Shown here one piece after another: positions 36,310 to 47,930 of a stretch of 64,000 bases of DNA. The notes below the pieces were generated by a model, which saw only the letters and a program-made list of their open reading frames with translations, made no database searches and was not told the DNA's origin. The stretch is from Girardinichthys multiradiatus (lineage: Eukaryota; Chordata; Actinopteri; Cyprinodontiformes; Goodeidae). Location of the stretch: assembly GCF_021462225.1 (NCBI RefSeq), contig NC_061811.1, positions 24,010,663 to 24,074,662 on the forward strand, read 5' to 3'. The translations under genes were made by a program, and so were the position numbers. Position 1 is the first letter of the stretch; each line of letters opens with the position of its first letter.

Positions 36310-36545
36310 CCCTTTCTAGATTGATAGACATCCCTGATTTTGTTTCTCATCTGTTCTTGGATTTATTAAAATAGCTATTTTGCATTCTGAGATTTTTTAG
36401 CCTACTTCGTGTTGTCTGACAGGTGCCATTCAAGTGATTTCTTGATTTCTTGAGGTCTGATGGTGATGAGTTTTGGGTGTGGCTTGTGAAATGGGACTGG
36501 AAAATGTGGGTAATCACAGTTAATGCATGACGCATGAACCACGGG
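36310..36545 (-). mobile_element. Tc1-like fragment (family C), N-terminal end
   Basis: The minus strand contains a decayed start of a Tc1-like transposase ('gaacagatgagaaacaaaat', corresponding to the EQMRNKVI region) and its leader 'tgtcagacaacacgaagtag'. The same landmarks occur at 48050-48875. It is heavily mutated. Confidence 0.5.
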
Positions 36546-37340
36546 CAGTTCTTTTTCCCATAGGGTCACGCTGGGTTTTATTGCTTTCTTCTTATAATGA
36601 ATAAAATCATTATTGCAAAACTGCATTTTGTAAGTACTCAGGTTATCTTTATTTATTTTTAAATTTTGTTTGAAAATCTCTGGGGCAATTATTTGTTTAC
36701 ATCACAAATATCTATGCTTGATTGCTTTTGCATTACAAGGAATTACTACATCACCACACCTTGCTACTTAATTACTGAGTAGACCAGTAATTAAAAATAC
36801 TACCAGTGTTATATCTTAAATCGCATGTCATAATTGTTTTATTTAATTTTTCAATTTTTAATTTCCATAGTAATTTTTTTAAACTTTCTGTGAAGCCTTC
36901 TGCAAAGATAATAACATATGCCTAAAATAGTGAATTCAGGCTGTTTTTGTGTAGCTATGTGAATACTTTTTTCAACTATTGACAGTTTTAAGAAGTGTGT
37001 TGAACATTCTATTTCAACAGAAGTTAAGTTCAAGAGAAAGTTGCAGAAAGGTAAAATGTAAACAAATGATTTTACAAATGAGTTTACTTGAATTGTTTCC
37101 AGTATGTTTAGCCTGCAAAAGGAGCTATTTAACTCAGAAAAATGAACATAACATTTTACATAATAATGCTTAGAAAAGCTATGTCAAGTATATATGTTAA
37201 AATGTTTCAACCAGTCTTGCATGAATGGGGCCTCACGGCCAGCAGGGGGCCTTAAGCAATCACAAAAATCACTTTAAAGCGAAGCTTGACCACCTGTTGT
37301 TTTATGGTTTGAGATTCCTATTTTGAAGTAAGAAGTGATA
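36546..37340. other. Unannotated AT-rich stretch
   Basis: No gene or clear repeat was seen. Confidence 0.5.
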
Positions 37341-37344
37341 TACA

Positions 37345-37660
37345 GTCATATTCAATAAATTAGAATATTACTATACCTTTTTTCAGTAACTTAATTCACT
37401 AAGTACAACCCATTATATAGATTGATTAATAACAGACTGCTGTTTTCAAGCCTTTATTTCTGTTAATTATGATGATTTCCCACTTACAGCTATGCAAACA
37501 TGACATTCAGGATTGTAATATTACATCAGACCAACAACAACAACAAAAAAACACGATTTTGAAACAGAAATGTGAGTTTAATGAAACATTTCTTTAATAC
37601 CTGATTAAAGGTTGTTGTTTCTAAGTGTACTTTTAATCTCTGATTCACAGAGATCAGAAT
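37345..37660 (+). mobile_element. Tc1-like terminal fragment (family A)
   Basis: It starts 'acagtcatattcaataaatt agaatatta' (split here), carries 'gcctttatttctgttaat' and 'taatacctgattaaagg', and matches the order of 15815-16110. No transposase is present. Confidence 0.6.
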
Positions 37661-38585
37661 ACATCATCGCCCTGTCTAAAACATTTATATTTTAATATAG
37701 ATTTAATCTAAGGATAAGGAAGAAATATTGCCGGTCAGGAAGCTGGAAGTTCGGAGTTGGAGGTCAGGATTGTAGTCTGACCCTTAAAGCACCAAAGCTA
37801 GATGGATCAGGAGGAGGATGTTGGTAGAAATCCCATCTGGATAGCTTTCTGTAGCAGTCCAACACCCAATCCCTGTGTTTGGACAGGGTCTATTTCCAGC
37901 TGCTGCGTCAGTGTTTAACGTGAATGCTTACAACACCCATGCGCTGAGCTGCAGAGGTGACATGTGGCCTCCAGACTCCTTCAGCCTCCAACCTCTGCTG
38001 CCCCTGCTGTTCTCCTCCTGAAAACAATGCACTGCATGAGCTGACATGTTTGGCTGTCTCTCCTGCGAACATGGAAAATGGCACTCCCACCTTCGTTAAG
38101 CCCAGAAGACATCACATCTGCCTCACTGGTAACTCAGAGCTGGTGAGACAAAAAAAAAAACCTTAAGTTGTTTTTCTGTGACCTTTGAAAGGTATTTAAC
38201 AACCCTACATCTACCTTCTATTTAAAAGTCTGTCAGGGCAGGAAAAGGTTTTTTCTGTTTGAAGTGGGAGACAACTAATCCTGTTTGAATAGGCCACCCT
38301 CTAGTGTTTAAACTGATTCTAACTAGTTGCACATTACCCATTGCTCATTTAGCACCACAAAGCAACTAGCACAACACATCTTTCCAGCCTGCTATTGCCT
38401 GAATCAAACTACAAACTGTTGGCTCTAATTTTAAACCAGGAATAGTTTTATGATGTTGCAGATATGTTTCATTGCAAGTATGTGTCTTTCCTATGATCAA
38501 CTATTTTTTAAAACAGCTGCACATAATGTGCAGATGTTTCCCAAGCTTTTTAATGCATTAGTTTTGTTTACATACAGTGACCTTT
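37661..38585. other. Unannotated intergenic stretch
   Basis: No recognisable gene or element. Confidence 0.45.
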
Positions 38586-39856
38586 AAAATGGACCTGTTT
38601 CTCTATTCATTCATCAAATTAAAACCACAAACTTCAAGGTTTATTCAAATGTTATGTGACATAACACAAAGTACATTGCTTTAAAAGGAAAAGAAAATGA
38701 CGCATGGTTTTTCAAATAAACAAAGTGTGGATGAATATGTTTTGCTACAATTACAACTGGAGGTATTTTGTCGTATGCTTTTACTACCACTGCACCTCTA
38801 AAGAAAGAATTTTGTTATCCATTGTTCATGTAAAAATAGGTCAAGGTCAGTCAGACTGGATGGAGAGTGTTTGGGAAAAGCTTTTTTCAAACTCGTGCTG
38901 ATGTAGCTCTGCCTATATGTTTAAGGGCGTTTTGCTAGTGGAAGGTGAACCTCTGTTTCAGTCTCAAGTCTTTTTAGAAGGTTTTCTAGGATTGCACTGC
39001 ATGTAGCTCCATCTATCTTCCCATCAACTCTGACCAGCTTTCTTTCTGGTCTCTCCTGAACAAAGACATCCCCGCAGCGTAATACTGCCACCTCCATGTT
39101 TCAGTGTGTGGATGGTGTGTTCCATATGATGTGAAGTTTTAGCTTCCCTCCAAATGCAAATAAGCCCTAAAATGGCGGTTCTGGTGCTGTTATATGTATT
39201 TATGTGGTAATTTGAGTTGGTCTTTCACATGAAAGTTTTATAAAACACATTGAATTTGTGGTTGTAATGTGACAAAATGTGGATGCCAGGTTAAGTGACC
39301 TTGTGGTTGGACCAAAGTGCAGAAAAAAGCGAAGGAATAGCATGGCGAGCAGATAAATGGGTTTATTAATGAAAACAGGGAAACTTACAAAACGTCGACA
39401 GAAAACGTAAAATTACAGGCAGGTCTCAGGACATAGAGCAGTGAGTAGACAGGGTACAGAGAGCGAGGAGTATGGACCAATGAACCAAGGGAGGTAATCA
39501 GAGGGAATCAGGGACAGCTGGTGGAATAGAGAGGTAGAGGGTAACTGAGGGAGAGTGACTAATTAACATAAATGAGCAGGGAGTGTAGGGCGGTGACATC
39601 TAAGTGAACTGAAATAAGTAAACAATGAGACTGCAAAAGTTACATAAACAGGGAGAAACCAGATCTATGGAGAAATCCAAACTAAAACATAAAACATAGG
39701 ATCTAGGAAAGTAATCTAATAAACCTGAAATGAAATAAAGCAAATGAAGAACATGGCAGTGCAGAGAAAGAAAACAGAACAAAAACTCTAAACCAAACAT
39801 GGGCAGATAATGAAAGTGGACGGGTTAAGGTTTTTGAATAATTTTACAAGGCACTG
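38586..39856 (-). mobile_element. Decayed Tc1-like element split by an LTR
   Basis: It runs from 'acagtgacctttaaaa' to 'aattttacaaggcactgta' and is antisense. Weak transposase C-terminal remnants appear on the minus strand around 38990-39090 (the 'catctatcttcccatcaact' word is the complement of the ID-GKMDG coding block). A solo LTR sits at 39284-39815. Outer boundaries are approximate. Confidence 0.6.
39284..39815 (-). mobile_element. Solo LTR (Gypsy-like) inside the Tc1-like relic
   Basis: On the minus strand it starts TTTCATTATCTGCCC (39815; probably TGTCAT originally) and ends CTTAACCTGGCA (39284). It contains AATAAAC near 39366 followed by a U5-like stretch. The flanks are GTGGA (39279-39283) and GTGGA (39816-39820), a 5-bp target duplication. 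Joining the flanks restores the Tc1-end word order 'aaaatgtgga...gaataattttacaaggc'. No internal retroelement genes are present. Confidence 0.8.
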
Positions 39857-39929
39857 TAAATGTGATTTAAGACTTGATTTGTGTTTAACTTATGTGTCTG
39901 TCTAATTTCCAAGCAGTAAAAAGATACAC

Positions 39930-40790
39930 AATATAAGTGGCTCTAAAAACGTTCCACAACCCTGCTGAAATTCCAGGTTTTTAGGACATAAAGTTTTAGA
40001 CCACGATAAATCATTTACAAACATTTCCAGCTTTAATATTTATCCTGTATAAAATCAAACCTGATAGAAAATCAAAACAGTTCACACCATTGATAAGAAA
40101 ACATGCACAAAAAAAACAGTCAAGAACCCAAGAGGCCATCAGCAGCATTGAGGCAGGTGCCAGATGCTCCATGTAGTACTGGTTATGTTCTTTGTGTGAC
40201 AAACATATTTATTCTCAATTTGGTTAAACTAAGAAGCAGGGTTGAAAAAGAGAAGCATTTTCTTCCAAAGAAAACTTCCATGCCTGGCTAAAACCTGCAA
40301 AGCCTAGTAGAAGAATGTGTTATTGTCTAAAGAAATCAAACTGGAAGTATTGGGCCACAATACTAAAAGGTATGTTTGGCATTTAAACAACACACCCCCA
40401 AAAAGAATCCCATACCCACAGTGAAACATGGTAGTGGCAGTATTATGCTCTTCGGCTACTTTTCTCAGTTACTGGGGGTTTCCTCAAGGTGGATAAAATT
40501 TACCCAAAATCTTCATGTGTCTGCAACAAAACTATAAGAAAAAGAGGAATTTAATTTTTCTACATCATAACAAGTGCAAACATACATCCAAATCAAGAAA
40601 TGAGTAGCTTCGCCATAAGAAAATAAAAGTTTTGAAATCTGCTAGCCGGATTTCAGATTGAAATCTGACCAAACATTGCTGCGGTAAACTGAAGAGTGCT
40701 GTGAACAGAGGATGTTCTCACAATCTGATACATTTGGATAACTTATGCAAGGCAGAGTTGGAATATAATTGCCAAGTCAGGGTAGCCATG
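39930..40790 (+). mobile_element. Decayed Tc1-like element (family D)
   Basis: The left part has 'ataagtggctctaaaaacgt' and 'ctgctgaaattccaggtttt', the end sequence of a common fish Tc1-like family. The middle reads on the plus strand as KNPIPTVKHGSGSIMLFGYF, the degenerate KHGGGS-M-WG-F transposase block. Beyond this it decays with many stops. Confidence 0.6.
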
Positions 40791-40973
40791 CTAAAATGAC
40801 AAAAGAAAACAATGAAAGAAATACAAGATGAAAAAGATATATGCTAGAAAACTAATCATCAATACAAATGCTAATGTGTTTGCATAAATTCAACATGGAG
40901 ACCAAACGCATAAAGAAGCAATTACTATCTATCTGTTTAAGCTTGGTGTCAAAAGAGATGTATGAATTATTTA

Positions 40974-42599
40974 CAGTGCCTTGCGAACGTTTTCGGCCCC
41001 CTTGAACTTTTCAACCTCTTGCCACATTTCAGGCTTCAAACATAAAGACATAAAATTCTAATTTTTTGTGAAGAATCAACAACAAGTGGGACACAATCGT
41101 GAAGTGGAATGAAATTTATTGGATGTATCAAACTTGTTCAACAAATAAAAAACTGAAAAGTGGGGCATGCAATATTATTCGGCCCCCTTGCGTTAATACT
41201 TTGTAGCGCCACCTTTGTTGCAATTACAGCTGCAAGTGGCTTGGCGTATGTCTCTATCAGTTTTGCACATCGAGAGACTGAAATTCTTGCCCATTCTTCC
41301 TTGCAAAACAGCTCGAGCTCAGTGAGGTTGGATGGAGAGCGTTCATGAACAGCAGTCTTCAACTCTTTCCACAGATTCTTGATTGGATTCAGCTCTGGAC
41401 TTTGACTTGGCCATTCCAACACCTGGATACGTTTATTTGTGAACCATTCCATTGTAGATTTGGCTTTATGTTTTGGATCATCGTCTTGTTGGAAGATAAA
41501 TCTCCGTCCCAGTCTCAGGTCTCTTGCAGACTCCAACAGGTTTTCTTCCAGAATGGTCCTGTATTTGGCCCCATCCATCTTCCCATCAATTTTGACCATC
41601 TTCCCTGTCCCTGCTGACGAAAAGCAGGCCCAAACCATGATGCTGCCACCACCATGTTTGACAGTGGGGATGGTGTGTTCAGGGTGATGAGCTGTGTTGC
41701 TTTTATGGCAAACATATCGTTTTGCATTGTGGCCAAACAGTTAGATTTTGGTTTCATCTGACCAGAGCACTTTCTTCCACATGTTTGGTGTGTCTCCCAG
41801 GTGGCTTGTGGCAAACTTTAAACGAGACTTTTTTTGGATATCTTTGAGAAATGGCTTTCTTCTTGCCACTCTTCCATAAACGCCAGATTGGTGCAGTGTA
41901 TGACTGATTGTTGTCCTGTGGACAGACTCTCCCACCTCAGCTGTAGATCTCTGCAGTTCATCCAGAGTGATAATGGGCCTCTTGGCTGCATCTCTGATCA
42001 GTCTTCTCCTTGTTCGAGATGAAAGTTTAGAGGGACGGCCAGGTCTTGGTAGATTTGCAGTGGTCTTATACTCCTTCTATTTCAATATGATTGCTTTCAC
42101 AGTGCTCCTTGGGATGTTTAAAGCTTGGGAAATCTTTTTGTATCCAAATCCGACTTTAAACTTCTCCACAACAGTATCTCGGACCTGCCTGGTGTGTTCC
42201 TTGGTCTTCATGATGCTCTCTGTGCTTTGAACAGAACCATGAGACTATCACAGAGCAGGTGCATTTATACGGAGACTTGATTACACACAGGTGGATTCTA
42301 TTTATCATCATCAGTCATTTGGGACAACATTCAATCATTCAGAGATCCTCACTGAACTTCTGGAGAGAGTTTGCTGCACTGAAAGTAAAGGGGTCGAATA
42401 ATATTGCACGCCCCACTTTTCAGTTTTTTATTTGTTAAAAAAGTTTGACACATCCAATAAATTTCATTCCACTTCACGATTGTGTCCCACTTGTTGATTC
42501 TTCACAAAAAATAAAAATTTCATATCTTTATGTTTGAAGCCCGAGATGTGGCAAAAGGTTGAAAAGTTCAAGGGGGCCGAATACTTTCGCAAGGCACTG
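40974..42599 (-). mobile_element. Tc1-like element (family B), copy 2, full length
   Basis: The ends are CAGTGCCTTGCGAACGTTTT (40974) and its near reverse complement at 42599, with TA on both flanks (40972-40973 and 42600-42601). It is 1626 bp long with terminal repeats of about 200 bp or more and IR/DR organisation. It lies about 9.3 kb from copy 1 in the same orientation and is otherwise closely similar to it. Confidence 0.94.
41200..42211 (-). pseudogene. Tc1-like transposase (copy 2), full length but broken
   Basis: It starts at ATG 42211 (MKTKEHTRQVRDTVVEKFK) and runs through the helix-turn-helix region, RPGRPSKLSSRTRRRLIRD, the first catalytic block (VLWSDETK), KHGGGSIMVWACF, FQQDDDPKHKAK and SPELNPIKNLW. 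Defects I can see are a TAG for Trp in AIILK*KEYKTT (near 42075), a TAA after DETKI (near 41735), a one-base deletion near the C-terminus (AAVIATKV in place of AA-V-I-A-A-K-G-G), Asp in place of Asn in the QDN motif, and Lys in place of the third catalytic Glu. The protein is inactive. Confidence 0.9.
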
Positions 42600-42601
42600 T
42601 A

Positions 42602-42885
42602 ACTACATGGAGCTAGTACAAATATGTTGATGAATATGCTGATGCAAAAGGGGAAAGTTTAAATTATTTCACCTTGGTGTTTGGATTGGTCCATCTCCAG
42701 TGCTGGATCTTTAACAGCTGTATCAGACAATCCCAGTCTCAACTCTCAAACCAGCTGATGACAGCATTAATGTAGTCAGGTCTCTGAATGGATAACGTCA
42801 ATTTGGTAAAAGTATCATCCAGTGTGGGATGTTTGAGGACTGAGTAAGTCTTTTCACCTGCTCTGCTCACCACAGTATTTGGAAG
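42602..42885. other. Spacer between the Tc1-like element and the fold-back element
   Basis: No gene or repeat was recognised. Confidence 0.5.
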
Positions 42886-42891
42886 CAGAGG

Positions 42892-43631
42892 TATGGAGCT
42901 AAATTGGGGCCATAAAGTTTGTTCAAAAGAAAAACATTTGAACCTGAAAAATTATTTTGAACCTCCCCCAAAACATTTGAAAACTGGAAAAAAAAGTTTT
43001 GCAACTGAAAAAAAAAAACTGATGTGAAACTGGAAAAAATAAGTTCAAAACTACTTCAGATTCAAGTTTTTTTTTTTCGAACTTGCAGATTTTTTTAGGC
43101 TTCAAACTTTTGGCCCTGTTTTGGCGTGTGGCCCAGATCACGGGGATGTGGAATCATGACTGACAGCTCAACGCGGCTGAACAACATATCAGCTGTTGCA
43201 TTCAGGGACCGTGGGAACTGGGATTATCTGTAATACATCATCAATATTCTATATATATGTGATTGGTTTTGAAAGATAACATGCTTCACCGATAGAAGCA
43301 GCTTACGTGAATACACGACGCGCATCTCAGAGGAGAAAATATGATCTTGACAGATTTGCACAGCATTTTAAGTCCGTGTTGGAGATTTCCCATGCTCTCA
43401 ACATCAAGCAAAACAAACGCCAGACTAAGCGGTGGTATGAAACCAGATGCCAAACGAGCCGGTATTTTCCAAATATCCTTGCATAATTAAGCCTGGACTT
43501 GTTTTCACATGGACTGGACTCGGGTTTCGGTTTCTGGTGCATTTTTGATTAAAACGTGTTTGGTCTCCATTTAGTGAAGTGACTCACAGCCAGGCAAACT
43601 GGCATATGGGCCAACCGGGGAAATCGCCGGT
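42892..43631. repeat. Left arm of the fold-back element
   Basis: It pairs with 44609-45442 in inverted orientation. The outer 200 bp are rich in A/T homopolymers and 'gttcaaa/tttgaac' words. The inner part is ordinary sequence with CpGs and ends at ACCGGGGAAATCGCCGGT. Confidence 0.85.
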
Positions 43632-44608
43632 GGACCGCTGGCTTAGGCATTTCTTATTTTGTGAATGTTTCGTTTTTAATAACCGCCATTCACAGACGCA
43701 GGGCACTGGGCTGGTGATTCACTTCAGCCAGTGAACCACCAGCCCACGAGTTGAACCACCGGCCCACCGCCCTGCACAGACACAGGGCGAGCGCGACATC
43801 AAGTACGCAAGAGGCGACAGTTTCTGGGGCGCTGATATTTTTCTGGACCAACTATGCCATATCAACCTGTTAAGGATAACCTTTATTTAAATGACTCATA
43901 GCTGTTTTTCCCACTTATACCATAATGATATAATGCATACGTTCTAATGTTTCTTTCTTGTTAGAATAGGACAAGAATGCTCATCGACACACATTACAAG
44001 GATAAATGGCCCAAGGTTTGTCATGAATGACCTGTGGCTGGGGCACTGGGTTTGATGGTGGAACAGGCTGTAACTGGTTTGATTAGAATGCAGCAGCAAC
44101 CTACCAGATAGACACCACAGTGGTGACACACCAGTCTACTAATAAACACTGAGGGAGGGCACATCCATTGCATTGGAGTGCCAGATATAAAACTGCATGT
44201 GACCTTCTTTCGGTGCTCTTCCTCATCCTTTTACAAACTGTGACGGTCCGAGATGAGCCTCGGCACTGATCTCTGTAATCACTACTCTGCCTAATTTAGA
44301 TTAAAGGAGCTGAAAGTTAGAAACTGTTTGAGAGTCGTTCCTTTAAGAGTCAGTGTTAGATAGAGTGTGATCGCTTCTGGAAACTAGAGACTGGAGAAAC
44401 TCAGAGAGGTCTGACCGCCAACAGGTTGCGGTAGCTCGGACAAACCTCTCCTCTGCTCCAGTCAGGCAGATCAACTTTGCTGCTCGCTGGCGAACAGCTG
44501 ATCTGTAACACATGAACATGCGCTGCAGGGCGGCCAGCTAAGCTGACAATGAAGAGCGGAGATCAGAAAAAAAAAGCCCGGGCTACTAAAACAAACAGTG
44601 GCACTTAT
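43632..44608. other. Central loop of the fold-back element
   Basis: It contains repeated 'accaccagccca / accaccggcccacc' words (43735-43770), a TATAAAA (about 44186) and a CpG-bearing stretch at 44230-44560. No open frame with recognisable content was found, so any transposase would be supplied from elsewhere. Confidence 0.6.
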
Positions 44609-45442
44609 TACCGGGGATTTCCCCGGTTGGCCCATATGCCAGTTTGCCTGGCTGTGTCACTTCACTAAATGGAGACCAAACACGTTTTAATCAAAAATGC
44701 ACCAGAAACCGAAACCCGAGTCCAGTCCATGTGAAAACAAGTCCAGGCTTAATTATGCAAGGATATTTGGAAAATACCGGCTCGTTTGGCATCTGGTTTC
44801 ATTCCTGCTGCTTAGTCTGGCGGTTCTTTTGCTTGATGTTGAGAGCATGGGAAATCTCCAACACGGACTTAAAATGCTGTGCAAATCTGTCAAGATCATA
44901 TTTTCTCCTCTGAGATGCGCGTCGTGTATTCATGTAAGCTGCTTCTATCGGTGAAGCATGTTATCTTTCAAAACCAATCACATATATATAGAATATTGAT
45001 GATGTATTACAGATAATTCCAGTTCCCACGGTCCCTGAATGCAACAGCTGGGAATATGTTGTTCAGCCGCTGTGTTGAGCTGTCAGTCATGATTCCTCAC
45101 CCCGTGATCTGAGGCCCCGCCTCCCCACCCCAAAACAGGGCCAAACGTTTGAAGCCGAAAAAAAAAAATCTGCAAGTTCAAAAAAAAAAACTTCAATCTT
45201 TTTTTTCAGTTGCAAAACTTTTTTTTCCAGTTTTCAAATTTTTGGGGGGATGTTCAAAATAATTTTTCAGGTTCAAATGTTTTTCTTTTGAACAAACTTT
45301 TATTTTTTAGGTTCAAACTGTTTTCTTCTGGACAAACTTTTATTTTTCAGGTTTACATTTTTTTTGTTTGAACAAACTTTTATTTTTCAGGTTCAAATTT
45401 TTTTCGTTTGAACAAACTTTATGGCCCCAATTTAGCTCCATA
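44609..45442. repeat. Right arm of the fold-back element
   Basis: This is the inverted counterpart of 42892-43631. It is longer because the outer end carries four tandem units of about 40 bp (45263-45421), where the left arm has one. Confidence 0.85.
45263..45421. repeat. Four tandem ~40-bp units in the right arm
   Basis: Each unit has the form TTTTTCAGGTTCAAA ... TTGAACAAACTTTTA with small differences. The corresponding place in the left arm (about 42906-42948) has a single unit. Confidence 0.85.
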
Positions 45443-45448
45443 CAGAGG

Positions 45449-47637
45449 ACTTCATTTGTCTCCCCAAACAAAGAAAACATTGGAGAGAGTTATTGTTGGG
45501 AATGGATCATACTCATGCAATCTTGAGTTTTGCTGTGCATATTTTTTGCAAATAAGTCACACAACCTTAATAAGTTATCAGCATGTGGTTCCACATAGTT
45601 TGTCTCAGCAAACTTTTGCTATTTTAGCTCACACTTTTCTTCACATTCTTTATGGTTGTAGAATATAATAATCCCCCAATATTCATGTCCAAGAAGAGGA
45701 GTTTGAGTAAGGCAGAAAGGAAAAGTAAGGAAGATGGTGTTTGGTCAGAGGAAGGAGTAATGGAGCTTGACTATAAACCTAGTGCTTGTACATACATTGA
45801 CATCTGCAATTAGAGAGATGTACACAGTCCCCCTGGTCTGTTTAAGATCTGGAATAGTTTCCTAACAGTTTCAAGATGCCCTGTTTTGGCCTCAGTTTTA
45901 AATCTAAATCAGCTTTGACCTTTGTGAATAATAGTGCAGGTGAAGTTCCTTCTGTTCTCTTTGGCTGGAATCTGAGTCCACACTGCACGTGACGGGGGAC
46001 ACAGAACACCATTTTTTGCCTTGCTGGAATCTGATAAATGGCGAAGGAAATTCATACTTTAACTTGTATCCTGAGTGGTGGATTTTGTGAGGTGTTCAAA
46101 AGTACATTTAGTTTTTTTATCTGGTTCTGACAGATGCAGAGGAAGCTAAAACCTTTGGAGCTAAAGGTTTGATTCATAATCTAGAACCTCTCAAATGCAA
46201 AGGTTTGGAAAGCTCTTGCTCTTTTCACTTTTTTATCCAAGTTTGTGGCTGAATATTTCATAAAACACAACTTCTTTCATTTTTTTCACACCTCCTTAGG
46301 CTTTAATGGAACTCCATACTAAAAGAGTTGTAGACTGAGGCATGAGAGAGAGGTATCTCATGGGTTGAAGACAGCTGCCAACATCTGTGACTGTGGTTAG
46401 ATTTTAATTGTGAGGCCCAGCAAGTGAGCAAGCAGCATGGTGTAGAATGGTGGGGGCTGCATATTTTAGTCAAGTGTTCACAGAGCGGTTTTCTGGATGG
46501 GCCATGTGGACTCAATGATGTGCTTCTGCTCCTATGAAATATTAAATTTGCTTGGATCCTATGTGTGTGGACAGACCACCTGCAAACAAGCGTGGCGTGC
46601 AGCGTTCCCAGCGATCACATATCCCCCGGCAACGTGCATGCACAAACATTCAGTTGTGTTCAAGAGGAAGAAACAAACTGGCCCAAATCCCCCCATTGCT
46701 GGATGGTGTTGTAGTGCCTGCACATGCTTACACTAATGGATGTAAACACATGCAACCAAAAACAATGTGAACATGGAATTAATCAGACTGAGGAATGGAG
46801 GAAAAAATGTGTTTTTCCAACTGCAATAAATGGAAGTGCTCCAAAATTTGAAGAATGATAAATATTTTAAGAGCCAGTTTAGTTTATTTATGATACCTTT
46901 CCAACGTAGGGTTTCTGTTCAAACACATGCGAAAAGGCAGCAAAGGCAATGAACCCTAATGAGGAAAAAGTGAAGGAAACAAACATTGCTGTGGCTGCAT
47001 CACTACTTGATGTGATCGCAGTCCAAAAAAGAAACCAAAGCCTACTTTGATGGGTGCTTGTTGGGCGCTGTCCTTTTCAGTGCTTTGTTCATTTGCACAT
47101 CGAGCAGTTGGCCCTTGATTTCCCCTCTGCTCGGCTGAGATGTCCCAACCAGTCCAGATGTACAGCTGTTTGTCTGCAGAGCTAAAACTAAAAACAGAAA
47201 AGAATAGGAAAACAGTTTGTGCATGCCTTTTTGAAATGAATAAACGGAGTCACAATTTTAACATTAGCTGTATTTAAAAGATTACATTTCTGAGCTTTTA
47301 GCATTTGAACTAACTAACACAGGTATGCAAATGTAATAAGGAGTGTTTGCAGAATTAGTTGGAGATTATAGGAATTTCTCAATCTGTGCTTCCACTTAAA
47401 ATATATTGGGAAGAGAGATAAGAGTGGTACATTAGGATTCAAACTATGGCCTGTAGTGATGAGGAACTAGAACCTTTGTTAATTCCCAGCACGTGCTTCA
47501 TATGTATTTCATAGTTTAAAGACAGTGTAACATTTTATTTTTCTGCAACACGATTCACTACAGTCACCGTTATCCAAAAGCGTCTGGGTTACCTGCCACT
47601 TAAACTGTTACCTTAATAGGTTAACAGTGATGATTAG
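45449..47637. other. Unannotated intergenic stretch
   Basis: No coding frame with recognisable content, no RNA gene and no clear element boundary. Confidence 0.45.
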
Positions 47638-47930
47638 AATGGGCTGCATGGTGGCACAGTTGGTGGCACTGTTGCTGGGGTTTGAATTCTTCTCCAGGGG
47701 TTTTTCTACGTGAAATCAGCATGTTCTCCCTGTGCATGCGTCTGTTATTTTTTGGGTACTCTGGCTTCCTCCAACAGTCCAAAAGCAAGAATGTGAGGTT
47801 AGATGGTTACTTAACAAAATCTCTGTAAGCGTGTTCTTGTGTAGTTGTTGTCCTGGCTGCTGGTGATTGGCATTAGCCCCCTGCGACCCTGTAAGAATAA
47901 GCAGGTGTAGATAATAGTTGGATGGATGAT
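47638..47930 (+). repeat. tRNA-head SINE-like repeat, decayed
   Basis: TGGCACAGTTG (47652-47662) fits the pol III A box, and GTTTGAATTC (47680-47689) fits the B box with one change, about 28 bp apart. Downstream are 'gcatgttctccctgtgcatg', 'tccaacagtccaaaagca' and a final 'ggatggatgat'. This is the order of a very common fish SINE-like repeat, and the fragment at 18183-18325 belongs to the same repeat. Confidence 0.6.

Larger units (their letters stand above)
42892..45442. mobile_element. Fold-back DNA element with very long inverted arms and a 6-bp target duplication
   Basis: The left end reads TATGGAGCTAAATTGGGGCC (42892) and the right end is its reverse complement (45442). The flanks are CAGAGG at 42886-42891 and CAGAGG at 45443-45448. 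The two arms (42892-43631 and about 44609-45442) match along their whole length with scattered substitutions and small indels, so transcribed or single-stranded DNA would form a long hairpin. The loop of about 980 bp has no recognisable transposase. A 6-bp duplication excludes Tc1 (TA), hAT (8 bp) and PIF/Harbinger (3 bp). The superfamily is unknown to me; IS3EU- or Dada-type elements make duplications of about this size. Confidence 0.85.

Noticed and set aside
43327..44954. Matching short open frames in both fold-back arms (starting MHQKPKPESSP) as a gene
   Set aside because: They match only because the arms are inverted copies, they diverge by frameshift after about 35 residues, and no domain is recognisable.
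42892..45442. Assembly artefact as explanation of the long palindrome
   Set aside because: The arms differ by substitutions, indels and a tandem expansion, and a clean 6-bp duplication flanks them. A mirrored assembly error would give identical arms.
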